Shown here: in pieces, positions 7,201-13,390 of the stretch | Layout: every line of letters starts with the position of its first letter | How positions within the stretch are numbered: the stretch's first letter is position 1 | Source: an uncultured Clostridium sp. | Lineage (GTDB): Bacteria; Bacillota; Clostridia; Peptostreptococcales; Peptostreptococcaceae | Assembly (NCBI GenBank): GCA_900557165.1 | Contig: USRS01000055.1 | Span: forward strand, 1-17,640 | Direction of reading: 5' to 3' | Length of the DNA stretch: 17,640 bases | Notes under the pieces: model-generated | Seen by the model: only the letters and a program-made list of their open reading frames with translations | Databases searched by the model: none | Told to the model about the DNA's origin: nothing | Position numbers and translations under genes: made by a program

Positions 7201-7252
7201 TTTTATTAGTATTAAACAATATTAATATAATTCGAACTACTTGCAATAAATT

Positions 7253-7302
7253 AAACAACCATACCTTAGAGATTGAAATTACTAAGGTATGGTTGTTTTT
7301 TA
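7253..7302 (+). terminator. Strong Rho-independent terminator
   Basis: A 17-bp perfect stem runs from AAACAACCATACCTTAG (7253-7269) to its exact complement ending in GGTTGTTT, around a 12-nt loop, with T6 on the 3' side. It sits between the DUF3784 gene and the WG-repeat gene, leaving only 33 nt for the next gene's upstream signals. Confidence 0.94.
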
Positions 7303-7335
7303 TTATAATTATCACGAAGTAAGCTAACAGAGCCA

Positions 7336-7800
7336 ATGAAAAAAATGATGGATAAATATAATGGTATAGGTTCTTTTAATGATGGATTTGTGTTAGTTAG
7401 AGCAGAAGTTAATGATGAGCTTGATATATATGGTTATATAAATGAAGAAGGATACGAAGTTGTTCCCTTGAAGTATGATTATGCAAAACGCTTTAAAGAA
7501 GGTTTAGCTGAAATTGTAATAGGCGATAAATTTGGATTTATAGATAAACATCTTAATGAATACTTCTTTGTTGATGGAAAAAGTGTCGGTTCTGAAGGCT
7601 GTGTTGTTTATTATATTAAATATGAAGATGTAATAGTTTTTAAAATTGTAAGCTATTTACCTATTTTAACAATATCTCGCTTTTTTGGAACTAAAGAAAA
7701 TATAATTAAGGATATAAGAAAAGTTCACGGTGAAAATCAATACGCAAAGGAATATATAGATTGTATAGAAGAGATTGAGAAAGAGTTATTAATGAAATAA
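7336..7800 (+). CDS. Short WG-repeat protein, possibly 5'-truncated
   Basis: The protein has 154 residues. Residues 8-75 carry WG (KWG)-type beta-hairpin repeats: SFNDGFVLVR, IYGYINEEGYEVVPLKYDYA, RFKEGLAEIVIGDKFGFIDK. In this family the pattern is 'F.eGlA.V...gk.GyIn..G.evi...yd.a'. The remaining part (about 85-154) is not repeat-like and ends in a charged helix (QYAKEYIDCIEEIEKELL). WG proteins are usually longer arrays, so this one holds only about one and a half units. The start is poorly supported: no Shine-Dalgarno is visible before the ATG at 7336, and a 17-bp terminator ends just 33 nt upstream with no good promoter between. The gene may be the 3' remnant of a longer gene or may be weakly expressed. 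The binding partner is unknown. Confidence 0.7.
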   Translation: MKKMMDKYNGIGSFNDGFVLVRAEVNDELDIYGYINEEGYEVVPLKYDYAKRFKEGLAEIVIGDKFGFIDKHLNEYFFVDGKSVGSEGCVVYYIKYEDVIVFKIVSYLPILTISRFFGTKENIIKDIRKVHGENQYAKEYIDCIEEIEKELLMK

Positions 7801-7827
7801 TGTGTATGATTTTAATAAAATACGAAC

Positions 7828-7862
7828 TAAAAAGCAGAGGTAATACTACCCCTGCTTTTTTA
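7828..7862 (+). terminator. Rho-independent terminator after the WG-repeat gene
   Basis: AAAAAGCAGAGGTA (7829-7842) pairs with TACCCCTGCTTTTT (7847-7860) with one mismatch and a four-base loop. Confidence 0.9.
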
Positions 7863-7935
7863 TGATAAAATATAAAAATATCAACATTTATTTAAAACAT
7901 AGCCTAAAATTACTATAAATAAAGATAAAAGCTTT

Positions 7936-8874
7936 ATGTTGGAAAAAATTAATAAGCTTGATGATAAACATAAAAAATATGAAAAAACAATATTTAAAGA
8001 TTTATTTAAAGCTGGAGACGATAAAAGTGTTACAGATGAACAACTTGAAGACGCTACCATAGAAAGCATTAATTCTTCTAGAAAAGACGTAAAAGATTAT
8101 TTTAAAAATGAAAAAGACTTGATTAATAGACATTCCATAAAAAAAGCTAGATTGATAAGTTTGTTGCCTATTATTATTATACTTTTAAATTTCATATATA
8201 ACGGCATATTATCTCATAATTTAACTTCATCCTTATTTATGTCGCTTATTTTAATAGTATCATTTTTAATTTTTAGTAATTTATTTATCAGTATATCTAA
8301 AAATAATAGCAAAAATAAATATATAAGTGAAAATAAATTTAAATCAATTTTGTTGAAATCACTTTTATTATTAATATATATAATTATTAATATTTTCATT
8401 TCATTGTACAATCAATTATCTGTAAGTAGTACTATTATAACTTTATTAATATCAATAATTGATATAGTTTTATGTGGATTAATTGTATCTAGAAGTGATT
8501 ATGGTAAAGACATTCTAGCAAAAATAGAAGGCTTTAAGAATTTTATTGAGGTTGCAGAAAAGGAAAGATTAGAAGCTTTACTAGAAGATGATCCTTATTA
8601 TTTTTACAATACACTTCCTTTTGCACAGGTGCTAGGTGTAACTAAAAAATGGATAGATAAATTTGATAAGATATCAATGCAACAACCACCTTTCTACAAT
8701 ACTTATTATCCAATGAATGATATCTATGCCATAAGTATGTTAAATAGCAGTTTAAATAATATTACTTCTACCGTAAGTAGCTCAGCTTACGCTCCATCAT
8801 CTTCTTCTGATGGATTTGGTGGCGGAGGATTTTCCGGTGGTGGCGGTGGAGGTGGTGGCGGCTCCAGTTGGTAA
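7936..8874 (+). pseudogene. DUF2207 membrane protein, C-terminal half only (probable 5' truncation)
   Basis: The open frame has 312 codons. Residues 1-68 are charged and helical (KHKKYEKTIFKDLFKAGDD). Four hydrophobic segments follow at about 70-92, 99-120, 136-156 and 164-184. Then comes the DUF2207 hallmark FKNFIEVAEKERLEALLEDD with PYYFYNTLPFAQVLGVTKKW (about 198-242), and a Ser tract leading to a glycine-rich end (GGGGFSGGGGGGGGGSSW). Full DUF2207 proteins are about 550-650 residues, beginning with a signal peptide and a large extracytoplasmic domain, both missing here. No Shine-Dalgarno precedes the ATG. In-frame codons resembling protein (PKITINKDKSF) continue upstream to a TAG at 7900-7902, as expected if the ATG was once internal. 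The conserved partner LemA follows 24 nt downstream. The product could still be made as a cytoplasmic-membrane fragment; loss of function is inferred. Confidence 0.72.
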
Positions 8875-8898
8875 TTATAAATAAAAGGAGGTTAATTT

Positions 8899-9447
8899 AT
8901 GGTTAAATATATAATTATTGCTTTAGTTGTTATAATTTTAATTTGGGCAGTAGCAACTTATAATAAATTGATAAGTTTCAGAATGAAGGTAAAAGAAGGT
9001 CTTTCTACTATAGATGTATTTTTGAAAAAAAGATATGACTTAATTCCAAACTTAGTTGAAACTGTAAAAGGATATGCTTCTCATGAAAAAACTACCTTAA
9101 ATCAAGTTATTGAAGCAAGAAATAAAGCAATTTCTGCTCCCATAGAAGATAAATCTAAATATGAAGGTGAGTTGTCAAATGCTTTAAGTAAATTATTAAT
9201 GTTATCAGAAAATTATCCTAACTTAAAAGCAGACAGCCAATTTTTAAATTTACAAGAACAATTGCAAACTATCGAATCAGAAATAGAAAAATCAAGAAGA
9301 TATTATAATGGTGCAGTTAGAATTTTAAATACATCTATTCAAAAAGTTCCCACTTGCATCATAGCTTCTCTTTTTAAATTTAGTAAAGAGCCTTTCTTTG
9401 AAATAGAAAATGACAATGAAAGAGAAAATATAAAAGTTAAATTTTAA
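8899..9447 (+). CDS. lemA: LemA family protein
   Basis: The 182-residue protein has normal family length. A single N-terminal membrane anchor (3-20) is followed by the LemA helical-bundle signature: YNKLISFRMKVKEGLSTIDV, then KKRYDLIPNLVETVKGYASHEK, then EIEKSRRYYNGAVRILNTSI with the conserved RRxYN(G)AVR and N residues. The C-terminal FSKEPFFEIENDNERE matches the usual 'F.k..yFe.' ending. LemA proteins are membrane-anchored with the bundle outside; their biochemical role is not settled. The ATG follows AAAGGAGG with a 7-nt spacing, one of the best ribosome-binding sites in the window. It lies 24 nt after the DUF2207 frame, the usual pairing, so the two are likely co-transcribed. LemA looks intact even though its partner appears truncated. 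Confidence 0.93.
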   Translation: MVKYIIIALVVIILIWAVATYNKLISFRMKVKEGLSTIDVFLKKRYDLIPNLVETVKGYASHEKTTLNQVIEARNKAISAPIEDKSKYEGELSNALSKLLMLSENYPNLKADSQFLNLQEQLQTIESEIEKSRRYYNGAVRILNTSIQKVPTCIIASLFKFSKEPFFEIENDNERENIKVKF

Positions 9448-9482
9448 ATAAAATTAATTTATATATTTGATGTATATTTAAT

Positions 9483-9519
9483 AAATCTCAACTAATTTTA
9501 TAATTAGTTGGGATTTTTA
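9483..9519 (+). terminator. Rho-independent terminator after lemA
   Basis: AAATCTCAACTAAT pairs with ATTAGTTGGGATTT with one G-U pair and a six-base loop, followed by further T. Confidence 0.92.
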
Positions 9520-9521
9520 GT

Positions 9522-9550
9522 TTGTAAGTAAATAAATACTGTTATATAAT
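9522..9550 (+). promoter_or_regulatory. Sigma-A promoter of the HD/MBL operon
   Basis: TTGTAA (9522-9527) and a perfect TATAAT (9545-9550) are spaced by 17 nt. They begin directly after the lemA terminator and lie 40 nt before the TTG start of the HD-domain gene. Confidence 0.75.
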
Positions 9551-9590
9551 ATTTATCTAATCAACATTAAACATTAAAGGAGGCTTTTAA

Positions 9591-10580
9591 TTGAATTTAT
9601 TAAACATATATAGCCAAGACATCCCTCAATTTGTGGAGGAAATAATAAATACAACTGAATTTAAAAGACTTAAAAATGTGGGTATGAATTGTGGATGTGA
9701 GTACACTAGTTTTCCTATTTTCGCTAAGGGAAAAGATTACACTAGATACGACCACAGCATTGGTGTTGCCCTTATTATTTGGCATTTTACAAAGGATATA
9801 AAACAATCCATAGCAGGACTTTTACACGATATAAGTTCTCCAGCATTTGCCCATGTTATTGATTTTTTAAATGGAGATCATGAAAATCAAGAATCTACAG
9901 AAGAAAAAACAGAGGAAATTATAGAAAACTCTGCTGAAATACAAAAAATATTAAAAAAATACAACTTAACTACTAAAGATGTTTACGATTATCATATGTA
10001 TCCCATAGCAGATAATGATTCTCCTCTACTTTCTGCTGACAGACTAGAATACACTATTGGAAATGCCTTTTATTATGGATTTAGATCTTTAGAAGAGTTA
10101 AAAGAAATATACGATGATTTAAGTGTTAGCAAAAATGAACTGGGAGAAGATGAAATTTCCTTTAATTCTCTAGACAAAGCTGTTGATTTTACTCATGCAG
10201 CTTTACTTAATTCAAAAGTATACGCTTCAGATATTGATAGATTTTCTATGCAGTATCTAGCAGATTTACTAAAATTAGCAGTAGACAAAAAAGTTATAAA
10301 TATAAATGACTTATATTCCATAGAAAGTGAAGTTATAATAAAATTAGAAAAAGATTCACAGTTAAAAGCAATGTGGGATGAATTTAGAAGTTTTTCTCAA
10401 GTTTTAACTAACAAAACAAAACCTGATAAAGGCTACTGGGTTAATATTCCTGCCAAAAGAAGATACATAAATCCTTATGTAATTTCTCAAGGTAGAGTTG
10501 CTACTTTAAGCAGTAAATGTGCAAAAGATATTGAAGAATTTTTAAATGTGGACTTTAACATTTGGTTAAGTGGAAAATAA
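9591..10580 (+). CDS. HD-domain superfamily phosphohydrolase
   Basis: The protein has 329 residues. It starts at a TTG codon placed 7 nt after AAAGGAGG; no ATG is better placed, so a non-AUG start is well supported. The HD metal site is complete: H55 in RYDHSIG, H79-D80 in GLLHDISSPAFAH (with H88), and D150 in LLSADRLEY. The HD fold spans about 25-200, and the C-terminal third has no known motif. The arrangement resembles dNTP triphosphohydrolase/YdhJ-type HD proteins, which hydrolyse phosphate esters of nucleotides with divalent metals. The substrate cannot be deduced. There is no signal peptide, so it is cytoplasmic. It is the first gene of a two-gene operon with an MBL-fold hydrolase 24 nt downstream. 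Both are hydrolases, which suggests small-molecule or nucleotide clean-up, but this is inference. Confidence 0.9.
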   Translation: MNLLNIYSQDIPQFVEEIINTTEFKRLKNVGMNCGCEYTSFPIFAKGKDYTRYDHSIGVALIIWHFTKDIKQSIAGLLHDISSPAFAHVIDFLNGDHENQESTEEKTEEIIENSAEIQKILKKYNLTTKDVYDYHMYPIADNDSPLLSADRLEYTIGNAFYYGFRSLEELKEIYDDLSVSKNELGEDEISFNSLDKAVDFTHAALLNSKVYASDIDRFSMQYLADLLKLAVDKKVININDLYSIESEVIIKLEKDSQLKAMWDEFRSFSQVLTNKTKPDKGYWVNIPAKRRYINPYVISQGRVATLSSKCAKDIEEFLNVDFNIWLSGK

Positions 10581-10604
10581 ATTTGAATATAAAGGGGTTA
10601 ACTT

Positions 10605-11288
10605 ATGAAAATAACATATATTCACCATAGCAGTTTTAGTGTGGAAATAAATAAATGCATATTGCTTTTTGATTATTACAAAGGAAATCTTCCTAAATTT
10701 GATGAAAACAAAAAATTATATGTATTTTCAAGTCATTCTCACTACGATCATTTTGACAAAGCTATTTTTGATTTAGAAAAAACACATCCTAATGTGACTT
10801 ATATTTTGTCAAATGATATACACGTTCCTAAAAAAGATAATATAAAATTTATGGGAGCAAATGAAAGACTTTTAGTTGATGATTTAGAAATAAAAACTCT
10901 TGAATCAAGCGATTTAGGTGTAGCATTTATTGTAAAAGTTGAAGATAAAACAATTTATCATGCTGGTGACTTAAACTGGTGGCACTGGGAAGGAGAAAAC
11001 ACTCCTGAAGACAATAAATATGCTGAAAACTTATTTAAAAAATCCATAGATAAAATAAAAGAAAAATCTATAGATGTGGCTTTCCTTCCTCTTGATTCTA
11101 GACAAGGAAACTTCTACTACTTAGGTTTTGACTATTTCATGAGAAATACTAATACTAACTTAGCTTTTCCAATGCATTTTTGGAGAACATACTCTTTATC
11201 ACAAAAACTAAAAAACTCACCTTATGCTACTTCTTATAAAGATAAAATTATAGATATAAATAGTGAAGGTGAAACATTTAATATATAG
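10605..11288 (+). CDS. Metallo-beta-lactamase-fold hydrolase (UlaG/YtkL-like)
   Basis: The 227-residue protein has a dinuclear metal site: HSHYDH (H44, H46, D48, H49), HAGD (H119, D122) and PMHFW (H191). The N-terminus (MKITYIHHSSFSVEI, LLFDYYKG) is typical of the UlaG-like branch of the MBL superfamily, whose members hydrolyse lactones, phosphodiesters or other esters; the substrate here is unknown. An unusual Trp-rich insert (DLNWWHWEGENTPEDNKYAENLF) follows the HAGD motif, as in several clostridial homologues of this branch. The ATG is 7-8 nt after AAAGGGG. It lies 24 nt behind the HD-domain gene with no terminator between, so it is co-transcribed with that gene. No signal peptide is present. 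Confidence 0.92.
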   Translation: MKITYIHHSSFSVEINKCILLFDYYKGNLPKFDENKKLYVFSSHSHYDHFDKAIFDLEKTHPNVTYILSNDIHVPKKDNIKFMGANERLLVDDLEIKTLESSDLGVAFIVKVEDKTIYHAGDLNWWHWEGENTPEDNKYAENLFKKSIDKIKEKSIDVAFLPLDSRQGNFYYLGFDYFMRNTNTNLAFPMHFWRTYSLSQKLKNSPYATSYKDKIIDINSEGETFNI

Positions 11289-11292
11289 CAAA

Positions 11293-11332
11293 TAAAAATA
11301 GCTTTAAACAGTTTTGTTTAAAGTTATTTTTA
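11293..11332. terminator. Bidirectional terminator between the MBL gene and yetF-like gene
   Basis: AAAAATAGCTTTAAAC pairs with GTTTAAAGTTATTTTT around a six-base loop. A-rich and T-rich flanks on both sides let it serve the plus-strand HD/MBL operon and the convergent minus-strand DUF421 gene. Confidence 0.88.
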
Positions 11333-11338
11333 TATAAA

Positions 11339-12019
11339 TTACTCTGAAATATATAAAGTTCCATCACTTCTAACTTCTGCATAAAAAACATCTTTTACAG
11401 ACTCAATATTATTTTTTCTTAATTCATTTTTTAACCATTCTTCATCTTTATTTAATTCTTTGAGATTTGCTTTCATAATCTTACCATCAGAAATAGCTTC
11501 CCTCGGTAAGTTTTTTATCTTTTCTGCTTTTATATCTAAATCCGATTTAATAATAGGTTGAGCTTGTTGTCTTTTCATTACACTTAAACTGCCATTAGTC
11601 TCCAATATGGCATACTCCACTTCTTCCACAGAAAATGTATTTGATTGTCTAAGTAACATTAATAAAATATTCACACTCATTCTACATGATTTCAATGCTG
11701 GCTTAATTATCTTACCTTTTTTGATTAAGATTATATCATCTCCATCCATAACTTTTCTGTAAGATGTAGATTTTAATGCTATGAAAGAATTTAACTCTGT
11801 TAAGATACAAATGGCAATTAAAGATGCCAGGGCATCTACCACGGGCATATTAACTTCACTTATAAAGTCCCCTGCCACAGACCCCATAGTAACACCGGTT
11901 ATGTAGTTAAAATAAGTCAATTGACTCATTTGTTTTTTCCCAAGTAGTCTAGTTAATATTAAAAGCACTACCACTATCAAAGTACTTCTCATGGATATAT
12001 TTAATATTTTCGTAAACAT
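11339..12019 (-). CDS. YetF/DUF421-family membrane protein
   Basis: The 226-residue protein has three N-terminal membrane helices (about 12-24, 38-52 and 60-82), with the family signature RLLGKKQMSQLTYFNYITGVTMGSVAGD spanning the first two. A cytoplasmic part follows: VMDGDDIILIKKGKI, then MSVNILLMLLRQSNTFSVEEVEYAILETNGSLSV. These are the two small domains normal for DUF421. In Bacillus, relatives (YetF, YdfS, YrbG) have been linked to spore membranes, but the molecular role here is unknown. The start follows AGGAGA on the minus strand with a 7-nt spacing. The gene is complete at both ends and monocistronic, converging on the HD/MBL operon. Confidence 0.92.
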   Translation of the reverse strand: MFTKILNISMRSTLIVVVLLILTRLLGKKQMSQLTYFNYITGVTMGSVAGDFISEVNMPVVDALASLIAICILTELNSFIALKSTSYRKVMDGDDIILIKKGKIIKPALKSCRMSVNILLMLLRQSNTFSVEEVEYAILETNGSLSVMKRQQAQPIIKSDLDIKAEKIKNLPREAISDGKIMKANLKELNKDEEWLKNELRKNNIESVKDVFYAEVRSDGTLYISE

Positions 12020-12070
12020 TATCTTCTCCTATTGCTAAATTTTATCATAAATTAGTTTGCTTAATTTAAT

Positions 12071-12157
12071 GAACTTTATTCAACATATAGAAATATAGAA
12101 TATGATTATGAAATAGATTTTAATACAGGAAATATATTATCATATAGTCAAGATTAA
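12071..12157 (+). pseudogene. 3' fragment of a PepSY-domain protein gene
   Basis: The frame 12071-12157 reads NELYSTYRNIEYDYEIDFNTGNILSYSQD and stop. The last 22 residues match the end of the intact PepSY lipoprotein 1.3 kb downstream (NNKEYDYKIDANTGEIISKSQDKY): EYDYxID, NTGxI(I/L)S and SQD are shared, the ending typical of a PepSY domain. Only the final strand and hairpin of the domain remain. There is no start codon with a Shine-Dalgarno, and an in-frame TAA lies at 12062-12064. A terminator still follows. This is a relic of a former paralogous gene or tandem duplication. Confidence 0.78.
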
Positions 12158-12179
12158 AAATCTAAATTATACCATATAA

Positions 12180-12209
12180 AGAAGCTGGCATATATTTAGC
12201 TTCCTTTTT
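12180..12209 (+). terminator. Terminator of the lost PepSY gene
   Basis: AGAAGCT pairs with AGCTTC across an 11-nt loop and is followed by CTTTTT. It lies 23 nt after the fragment's stop codon, so it survives although its gene is nearly gone. Confidence 0.78.
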
Positions 12210-12234
12210 GTATTAGTCTACCTTTAATATTTAT

Positions 12235-12479
12235 TCAAATATATAATATTATTTTTATATATGTATTTTTTATTATTTCTCTACTTAAATTAAAATAACT
12301 AATGCACTTATCAATAATCACTGCATTGCTACTAACCACATTATCTAGTTTTTCCAAAATTACATCTGCATTAATTAATTCTATAGCTTGTTTTGTTTTA
12401 TCAATTATCTTATTAATTCTTTTGGTGAAAAAGATCTTTTGTCATTTTCTTCATATCCTCGCCTTGATATCTTCGTCAT
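12235..12479 (-). pseudogene. Decayed minus-strand coding fragment, unidentified
   Basis: On the minus strand, MTKISRRGYEENDKRSFSPK followed by ELIR and a stop (12479 to 12405) abuts, one frame over, a continuous piece reading IIDKTKQAIELINADVILEK, then LDNVVSSNAVIIDKC, then ISYFNLSREIIKNT, ending at TGA 12235-12237. The two pieces join smoothly if a single frameshift near 12405-12411 is assumed. Amino-acid composition and heptad-like hydrophobic spacing are protein-like, but I do not recognise a family. There is no Shine-Dalgarno at 12479, and further stops lie upstream. The plus-strand open frame across the same DNA (12302-12508) has no ribosome-binding site and is probably its shadow. Confidence 0.4.
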
Positions 12480-12663
12480 ATTCTACTTCACAACATTATA
12501 ACACCTAATACTGTCATATGAACTTTGTTTGTGAAGTCTCCTACTCCTTCCCTTTATCATGCTCTATTCATAAATATTTTACTTATCCAGTGATATTTTA
12601 TACATTTGCAATTTTTTAGGATATTTTGATTTAACGTGAATTTATTTAAATTTAGTAAAATGA

Positions 12664-12777
12664 CTATTTATCCTTTTGCTTATAAAAGTGTTTTTTAATT
12701 TCGGATAGTTGTCCAAAACTTTTAACCGGTATTTTTAATTTAATTGTAATTGAATTTTTCAAAAAGTCTAGTGATTT
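12664..12777 (-). pseudogene. Short decayed coding fragment, unidentified
   Basis: A 37-codon minus-strand frame reads KSLDFLKNSITIKLKIPVKS, then FGQLSEIKKHFYKQKDK, then TAG. It looks like the C-terminus of a basic protein, and it is flanked by stops on both sides with no start signal. No family is recognised. It lies between two other minus-strand remnants and may belong to the same vanished element. The intervening DNA at 12480-12663 shows nothing I can support. Confidence 0.3.
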
Positions 12778-12823
12778 TTATAAATTTTCCCGCCTACATG
12801 CCAAGTGACCAACTTCCTTTATC

Positions 12824-12950
12824 TTAAGGGTCTATATCTGGCTCTATCTCTTGCTCTATATCTATATCTTTCTCTAACTCTTTCTCTAGCGTTACATTTT
12901 TGTTACAAAAAATTTAATAGGCGTTACATGTGCGTTACATAAAAAAATGC
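12824..12950 (-). pseudogene. Remnant resembling the C-terminal tail of a phage replisome organizer protein
   Basis: On the minus strand, one frame gives CNAHVTPIKFFVTKM and stop. The next gives CNKNVTLEKELEKDIDIEQE, then IEPDIDP and stop (ending 12824-12826). Repeated 'CN-VT' units followed by a Glu/Asp/Ile/Lys low-complexity stretch are what I associate with the linker of DnaD-like phage replication initiators (phage_rep_org_N family) in low-GC Gram-positives. The DNA-binding domain is absent and the frames are broken. The assignment rests on low-complexity sequence and is tentative, but with its neighbours it suggests an old prophage or plasmid relic. No integrase or attachment site is visible. 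Confidence 0.4.
12889..12939. repeat. Four phased GTTACA repeats (iteron-like)
   Basis: GCGTTACA occurs at 12889-12896, 12921-12928 and 12932-12939, and a fourth GTTACA occurs at 12902-12907. Start-to-start distances in register are 11, 21 and 11 nt, which puts all copies on the same face of the helix. Three share the full eight bases, against an otherwise AT-rich background. The same bases also encode the repeated N-V-T residues of the remnant on the other strand. Confidence 0.6.
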
Positions 12951-12998
12951 CCCATCTTATGATAGAAATTGTTATTAATCTAACATAAAATGGAGTAT
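12941..12998 (-). terminator. Terminator of the PNPOx-like pseudogene (minus strand)
   Basis: On the minus strand CCATTTTATG pairs with CATAAGATGG (one G-U) over a loop of about 22 nt, followed by GGCATTTTTTT. It begins 16 nt after the pseudogene's stop. Confidence 0.7.
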
Positions 12999-13013
12999 TT
13001 CTTTATTATATTA

Positions 13014-13231
13014 TTAAAAATTAATAACAGACGGCTCTTCTGTAAATGAAGAAAATGTAGCTGTTGCATCTTCAAAGTAAAGAACTTCTATATTATCATC
13101 TTCTGGCGAATATAAAGCTTTACTTCAAATATATCAACAGTTCCAAAGGGACGAACACGAGGTTGATCTCCTTCTACTGTAGCCAAATAATAAGTCCAAC
13201 AATTTTTTAAAAATTCATATACCTTTTCCAT
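13014..13231 (-). pseudogene. Pyridoxamine 5'-phosphate oxidase-family flavoprotein gene with internal deletion
   Basis: On the minus strand the ATG at 13231 follows GGGGTGG (13238-13244). The frame reads MEKVYEFLKNCWTYYLATVE, then GDQPRVRPFGTVDIFEVKLYI, the N-terminal FMN-binding half of small PNPOx-type flavin-nucleotide-binding proteins. It then runs out of homology and stops. In another frame the expected C-terminus follows at once: SPEDDNIEVLYFEDATATFS, then SFTEEPSVINF, ending at TAA 13014-13016. The family is about 130-140 residues, so roughly 60 central codons are missing and the junction (around 13105-13115) is out of frame. Promoter, Shine-Dalgarno and terminator all remain, so the lesion may be recent. 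The original product would have been a cytoplasmic flavin-dependent reductase/oxidase-like protein of unknown substrate. Confidence 0.85.
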
Positions 13232-13268
13232 TTAATTCCACCCCAATTTTTTAAAAAATTATGATATA

Positions 13269-13297
13269 ATAATAGTATAAAATTATGATTTTCACAA
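13269..13297 (-). promoter_or_regulatory. Promoter of the PNPOx-like pseudogene
   Basis: On the minus strand TTGTGA (13297-13292) and TATTAT (13274-13269) are spaced by 17 nt, upstream of the GGGGTGG ribosome-binding site. It is divergent from the PepSY lipoprotein promoter. Confidence 0.55.
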
Positions 13298-13309
13298 GTA
13301 AATGCTTTA

Positions 13310-13338
13310 TTTACTAAATTTTCAAGTATATATATTAT
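13310..13338 (+). promoter_or_regulatory. Promoter of the PepSY lipoprotein gene
   Basis: TTTACT (13310-13315) and TATTAT (13333-13338) are spaced by 17 nt, 52 nt before the start codon. It is divergent from, and only about 12 nt away from, the pseudogene promoter on the other strand. Confidence 0.5.
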
Positions 13339-13390
13339 ATATTGTCGGTAAAAATAAATATAAATAATTTTACATAATTGGAGGATAAAT

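Noticed and set aside
7862..7919. TTTAAA-17-TATAAA as a promoter for the DUF2207/lemA pair
   Set aside because: Both elements are poor matches in AT-rich DNA. If the DUF2207 gene is 5'-truncated, the true promoter has been lost. Too weak to annotate.
8790..8874. Glycine/serine-rich coding repeat considered as a separate repeat element
   Set aside because: A Gly-rich C-terminus is normal for DUF2207 proteins, so no independent repeat is needed.
12302..12508. 68-codon plus-strand open frame with a hydrophobic look
   Set aside because: No ribosome-binding site. The opposite strand has more protein-like, non-biased translations over the same bases, so this is probably its shadow.
12833..12890. 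Pyrimidine-rich CTATAT/CTCTAT tract considered as a microsatellite or CRISPR-like repeat
   Set aside because: Units are irregular with no spacers. The tract is explained by the Asp/Ile/Glu/Lys-rich codons of the minus-strand remnant.
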